DNA from: Henckelia pumila
Lineage: Eukaryota > Streptophyta > Magnoliopsida > Lamiales > Gesneriaceae
Direction of reading: 5' to 3'
Assembly: GCF_033568475.1 (NCBI RefSeq)
Contig: NC_133123.1
Coordinates: 5,456,001 to 5,520,000 of the forward strand
Length of the DNA: 64,000 nt
The position numbers and the translations under genes are program-made. Positions 59,840 to 64,000 of this stretch are shown piece after piece; positions within the stretch are counted from its first letter, which is position 1, and each line of letters opens with the position of its first letter. Under the pieces are notes generated by a model, which did not search any database, was not told where the DNA came from, and worked only from the letters and a program-made list of their open reading frames with translations.

Positions 59840-60727
59840 GTAGCTCAGCGGTTCCAAAAGAAGGGGCCGAAGGAGTTCACTGGTACCACCGATCCATTGG
59901 TGGCTGAGGGATGGATTCGTTCTTTGGATTCCATCTTTGCATACATGGGGATTACTGACACCGACTGGGTAAACTGTGCGACGTATATGATGAGGGGAGA
60001 TGCAGCTCTTTGGTGGGAGGGTGCTGCCAGGGGAGTACATCTTCCTACATTGACTTGGGCGGAGTTTAGGCGTATCTTCTACGCCAAATATTTCATGGAG
60101 GATGTGCGCAGTCGCATGATCCGGGAGTTTATGAGTCTCCGGCAGGGGGACAGGTCAGTGGTTGAGTATGTGAGCCAGTTCGAGAGGGGCTGTCATTTTG
60201 TGCCTCTGATTTCAGACAGTCCACCGGAGAAGATGAGGCAGTTTGTGGAGGGACTGAGGGTGGATATCAAGCATGACGTACGTATGATGGACGTCGCTAC
60301 ATATGAGGCGGCAGTTAGTAGAGCACTGAGGTCAGAGTAGGGTAGGAGAGAGATACAGCGAGAGCAGCAGGGGAAGAGGCAGTTTCAGTCTGGGTATCAG
60401 CGACCACCTTCGCAGCCTCCTGCAAAGAAGCAGTTTACTGGGCCGGCTAAGGGCCCAAATCCGCAGCAGAGGCCATAGCAGCAGAGGCCACAGCAGCCGA
60501 GGGGCGGGGCCCCTAATGCTGTAGTTTTTCCTACTTGCCCGAAGTGTCAGAAGATGAATTCGGAACCTTGTCTGTTGGGAGCAGGAGCTTGTTTCCACTG
60601 TAGGGAACCAGGGCACCAGATAGCTAACTGCCCGAGGAAGAAGAACACCGCTGGTAGAGTGTTCGTCATGCAGGCAGTGGAGGCAGACCCAGACACCTCC
60701 TTGATCACCGGTATATCTTACCTCTAG
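59840..60727 (+). pseudogene. GypC Gag, second part (two in-frame stops)
   Basis: Continues the frame from 50446 after the 5-base target duplicate. It has the gag domain (FTGTTDPLVAEGWIRSLD; MRGDAALWWEGA; RMIREFMSLRQGDRSVVEY) and a CCHC knuckle, CFHCREPGHQIANC, at 60590-60631. Premature stops are at 60338-60340 (GAG in GypA, here TAG) and 60476-60478 (likely CAG to TAG). The natural stop at 60725-60727 comes 14 bases into the intron-like segment. Confidence 0.9.
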
Positions 60728-60912
60728 CATTTTACAATTTCTTCCTTTGGTTAAGAATTTCATTTTTCTGTGGAATTGTTGTTATTTGGATTATCTATTT
60801 TCATGTTAGAATAAGAAGCATGTTTTACTTGTGATTAGAATTAAGGGTTTTAGTGACTCTTTGGGGAAAGTTTAGTAGTGGTATGAAATTGTAGGGATAC
60901 TTCTCCGTGCAG
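60711..60912 (+). other. Intron-like segment at the GypC gag-pol junction, 202 bp
   Basis: It begins GTATATCT after the gag codons for LITG and ends CCGTGCAG just before the protease coding. The gag and pol frames differ; removing this GT-AG segment brings the end of gag into frame with protease. The segment is T-rich and has stops in the gag frame. GypA keeps an equivalent GT after its matching codons (16135) and GypB keeps an equivalent GCAG before protease (53576). Splicing is inferred, not shown. Confidence 0.55.
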
Positions 60913-63900
60913 GGAGAATTTTAGTTGGAGGCAACTCCACGTTTGCGTTGCTAGATTCAGGGGCTACGCATTCGTTTATCTCCCTGGAGTTTATCAGACG
61001 GATAGGCATCACACCTGAGATTATTGACAGTGTTTATGATGTTACTATGCCGTCAGGGCAGATTATTTCCACCTCTAATGTCATCCAAAAGCTGGAGTTG
61101 GAGCTTCAGGGGCACTCCATTCGCGCAGATGTGGTGGTTTTGCCGTTGAGTGGATTTGATTTGATATTGGGTATGGACTGGTTGACAGTCAATGGAGCTT
61201 CGATTGATTTTCGTCGGAGGACAGTGTCAGTGAAACCACCGGGAGGCGACCCATTTACTTTTCATGCATCTCAGAGCAGTGATATTCCTCAGGTGATATC
61301 TCTTATTCAGGCGAGGAAGTTGTTGAAAAGGGGTTGCCAAGGTTTTCTAGCAAGTATTGTCACGGCCTCAGAATCACCTAGCAGATCATTATCAGAGATA
61401 GAGGTAGTTCGTGACTTTTCGGACGTCTTCCCGGAGGATGTTGCAGGAATTTCACCAGTGAGAGATGTGGAGTTCAGCATCGACTTAGTGCCAGATACCG
61501 TGCCTATCTCTAAGGCACCGTACAGACTTGCTCCTACCAAGATGAAAGATTTGAAGGAGCAGATACAGAAATTATTAGAGAAAGGCTTTGTTCGTCCTAG
61601 CTTTTCTCCATGGGGAGCTCCAGTGTTATTTGTGAAGAAGAAAGATGGCAGTATGAGACTGTGCATCGATTATCGAGAGCTCAATAGGGTCACAGTGAAG
61701 AATAAGTACCCACTGCCGAGGATAGAGGACTTATTTGATCAGTTGCAGGGAGCTTCGGTGTTCTCCAAGATCGACCTGCGATCTGGTTACCATCAACTGC
61801 GAGTTAGAGAGGCAGATGTGTCCAAGACTGCTTTCCGGATACGTTATGGGCATTACGAGTTCTTAGTGATGTCATTTGGGATGACCAATGCTCCAGCGGT
61901 TTTCATGGATCTCATGAACCGAGTATTTCAGCCGTATCTTGATCAGTTCATCATAGTCTTCATTGATGATATCTTGATCTACTCTAGGAGCATTGAGGAG
62001 CATAGACAGCATCTGCAGACAGCCTTGCAGACTTTGAGGGAGCATCGTTTGTATGCCAAGTTCAGCAAGTGCGAGTTTTGGCTCGAGCAAGTGGCGTTTC
62101 TTGGCCACGTTATTTCGAGAGAGGGGATTGCAGTGGATCAGTCGAAGGTTGAGGCAGTGCAGAATTGGGGTATTCCGAAGAATGCTTCAGAGATTCGCAG
62201 TTTCTTGGGTTTGGCAGGATACTATAGGAAGTTCATCAAGGGTTTTTCCTCTATTGCAGTACCCTTAACTTCCTTAACCAAGAAGAACGCGAAGTTTATT
62301 TGGAGTTCAGACTGTCAGAGGAGCTTCGATCAGCTGAAGGAAGCACTCACTACCGCACCGGTTTTAGCGATGACAGTACCACACGAGGAGTTAGTGGTGT
62401 ACACCGACGCATCTAAGCTAGGTTTAGGCGCAGTACTTATGCAGTGTGGTAAGGTTATTGCTTATGCGTCGAGGCAGTTGAAGATTCATGAGCAGAACTA
62501 CCCGATGCATGACTTGGAGTTAGCAGCAGTGGTCTTCGCTTTGAAAATCTGAAGGCACTATCTGTATGGCGAAAAGTGCAAGATTTTCACTGATCACAAG
62601 AGTCTCAAGTACTTCTTCACACAGATTGAGTTGAACATGAGACAGCGTCGATGGTTGGAGTTGGTGAAGGACTACGATTGTGACATTAGCTACTATCCGG
62701 GTAAAGCTATTGTAGTGGCCGATGCTTTGAGTCGAAAGTCATCAGTGGTATCGTGTTTGTCAGTGCAGTTACCACTGCAGAGTGAGATTCAGAGGTTTGA
62801 TTTGGAGATTTACTCGAGTGGTCATGCACCGAGCTTGTCAGTATTGACGGTGCAGCCAATTCTATGGGATCGGATCAGAGAGGGACAGCCTACTGATGAG
62901 GAGTTGCAGCGTTGGAGACAGAGAGATGAGGCTAAGGGTGGTTTTCTGTATATAGTTGTGGATGGCATTGTTCAGTACCATGGTAGGATGTGGGTATCGA
63001 ACGTCGATCAGTTGAGAGCTGAGATTCTAGCAGAGGCTCACACATCTCCGTACTCTATTCACCCCGGAAGTACGAAGATGTACCGAGATTTGCAGCTATT
63101 GTATTGGTGGCCTGGGATGAAGAGAGACATCGGGAGAGTAGTGGCAGAGTGCTTGACTTGTCAGCAGGTCAAGGCCGAGCATCAGCGTCCAGCAGGACTT
63201 CTTAGACCTCTTTCTATTCCGGAATGGAAATGGGAGAATATTACGATGGACTTTGTAGTTGGCTTACCGAGGAGTGCCAGAGGATGCACAGCTATTTGGG
63301 TGATCGTGGATAGACTCACCAAGTCCGCTCATTTCTTACCGGTGAGGACTACTTACTCGTTGACACAGTATGCAGAGTTTTACATCAAGGAGATTGTTAG
63401 ACTGCATGGTATACCAGTGTTGATAGTATCAGACAGAGATCCGATATTTACGTCTGCGTTTTGGAGGAGTTTTCACACTGCATTGGGGACTAGACTTTTG
63501 TTCAGTACAGCGTTCCATCCCCAGACAGATGGTCAGTCTGAGAGAGTGATTTAGGTTCTCAAGGATCTACTGAGAGCTTGTGTCATCGACTTTCAGGGCT
63601 CGTGGGAGACTAGACTTCCATTAGTGGAGTTTACCTATAACAACAGTTTTCAGTCGTCTATAGGTATGGCTCCTTATGCAGCATTGTACGGGAGGAGGTG
63701 CAGATCTCCTGTGCATTGGGATGAGGTCGGTGAGAGGATTTTACTTGGTCTTGAGATTGTGCAGCAGACAGCTGATATTGTGACACAGATTCGGGATCGC
63801 ATGAGGACTGCTCAGAGTCGTCAGAAGAGTTATGCAGATACTCGACGATAGGATTTGGAGTTTGCTGTAGGTGATCACGTATTCCTGAAGGTGTCACCTA

Positions 63901-64000
63901 TGAAGGAAGTAGTGCGATTTGGCCGCAGAGGCAAGATTAATCCGAGATATATAGGGCCATTCGAGATCTTGGAGAGAGTTGGCACGTTGGCCTACCGTTT
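60913..64000 (+). pseudogene. GypC Pol: protease, RT, RNase H, integrase (three in-frame stops, cut by window end)
   Basis: One frame covers the aspartic protease ([12 protein letters not shown] near 60948-60985), RT ([19 protein letters not shown] with the Asp pair at 61965-61970), RNase H ([14 protein letters not shown]), the integrase zinc region and the catalytic core ([22 protein letters not shown]). Stops at 62550-62552 (tryptophan in GypB), 63552-63554 (glutamine in GypB) and 63849-63851 (arginine in GypB) break it. The C-terminal domain begins after 63852 and continues past the window. Confidence 0.92.

Larger units (their letters stand above)
47453..64000 (+). mobile_element. GypC: Tekay/Del-type chromovirus, runs past the window end
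   Basis: A 5' LTR, primer-binding site, gag, an intron-like gag-pol junction and pol in the order protease, reverse transcriptase, RNase H, integrase are readable. GypB (50447-59834) is inserted into gag. The 3' LTR and the end of pol lie beyond 64000, so the second target duplicate cannot be checked; the five bases before the LTR are ATTAA. Gag has two in-frame stops and pol three, so this copy is inactive. Confidence 0.93.

Overview
The window is nuclear DNA of a flowering plant, almost certainly a eudicot. It is AT-rich and intron-bearing, and it carries plant-only families: a type I MADS-box factor, a CASP-like membrane protein and CYP71-clan P450s. It is also crowded with plant mobile elements (chromovirus and copia LTR retrotransposons, hAT, Mutator-type and TA-flanked hairpin elements, a Helitron, SINEs). 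The species cannot be fixed from the sequence; an asterid such as a member of Lamiales is a guess. Probable functional host genes are few: a MADS-box gene (21732-22499, minus), a CASPL2A-like gene (31420-32938, plus, 3 exons) and two tandem P450 genes (33347-35056 and 43558-45196, both minus, 2 exons each).

Positions 1-21689 hold a direct segmental duplication. Copy A is 1-3526 and probably starts before the window. Copy B is 6738-21689 and is expanded by insertions that copy A lacks, so copy A supplies the empty sites. The insertions are a 1.3-kb non-autonomous hAT element (7354-8634), which itself contains a 153-bp Mutator-like MITE, and a 10.2-kb hAT element (9407-19607). The large hAT carries a decayed transposase and contains a complete gag-only Ty3/gypsy element (GypA, 12114-19118). 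A SINE lies in both copies and so predates the duplication.

Positions 21690-31060 hold the MADS gene, a hAT transposase fragment, a putative 4-kb Helitron carrying a broken RPA70-like gene, a SINE-like fragment, and three short palindromic elements flanked by TA repeats. Positions 31420-47452 hold the CASPL gene and a P450 cluster. Between the two P450 genes lie a third P450 fragment, two tandem-repeat arrays that resemble part of a Tat/Ogre-like element, and a 3'-truncated copia element.

Positions 47453-64000 are a chromovirus of the Tekay/Del type (GypC, cut by the window end). A gag-less, pol-only relative (GypB, 50447-59834) with almost identical LTRs is inserted in its gag. GypA (gag only), GypB (pol only) and GypC (both, but broken by stop codons) form a suggestive set of complementing defective elements. 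Their LTRs share a GC-rich hairpin whose outer base pair changes in a compensated way between families. GypC shows an intron-like segment at the gag-pol junction whose removal would join the two frames. These retrotransposon features are the most unusual things in the window; I saw no clearly new host system.
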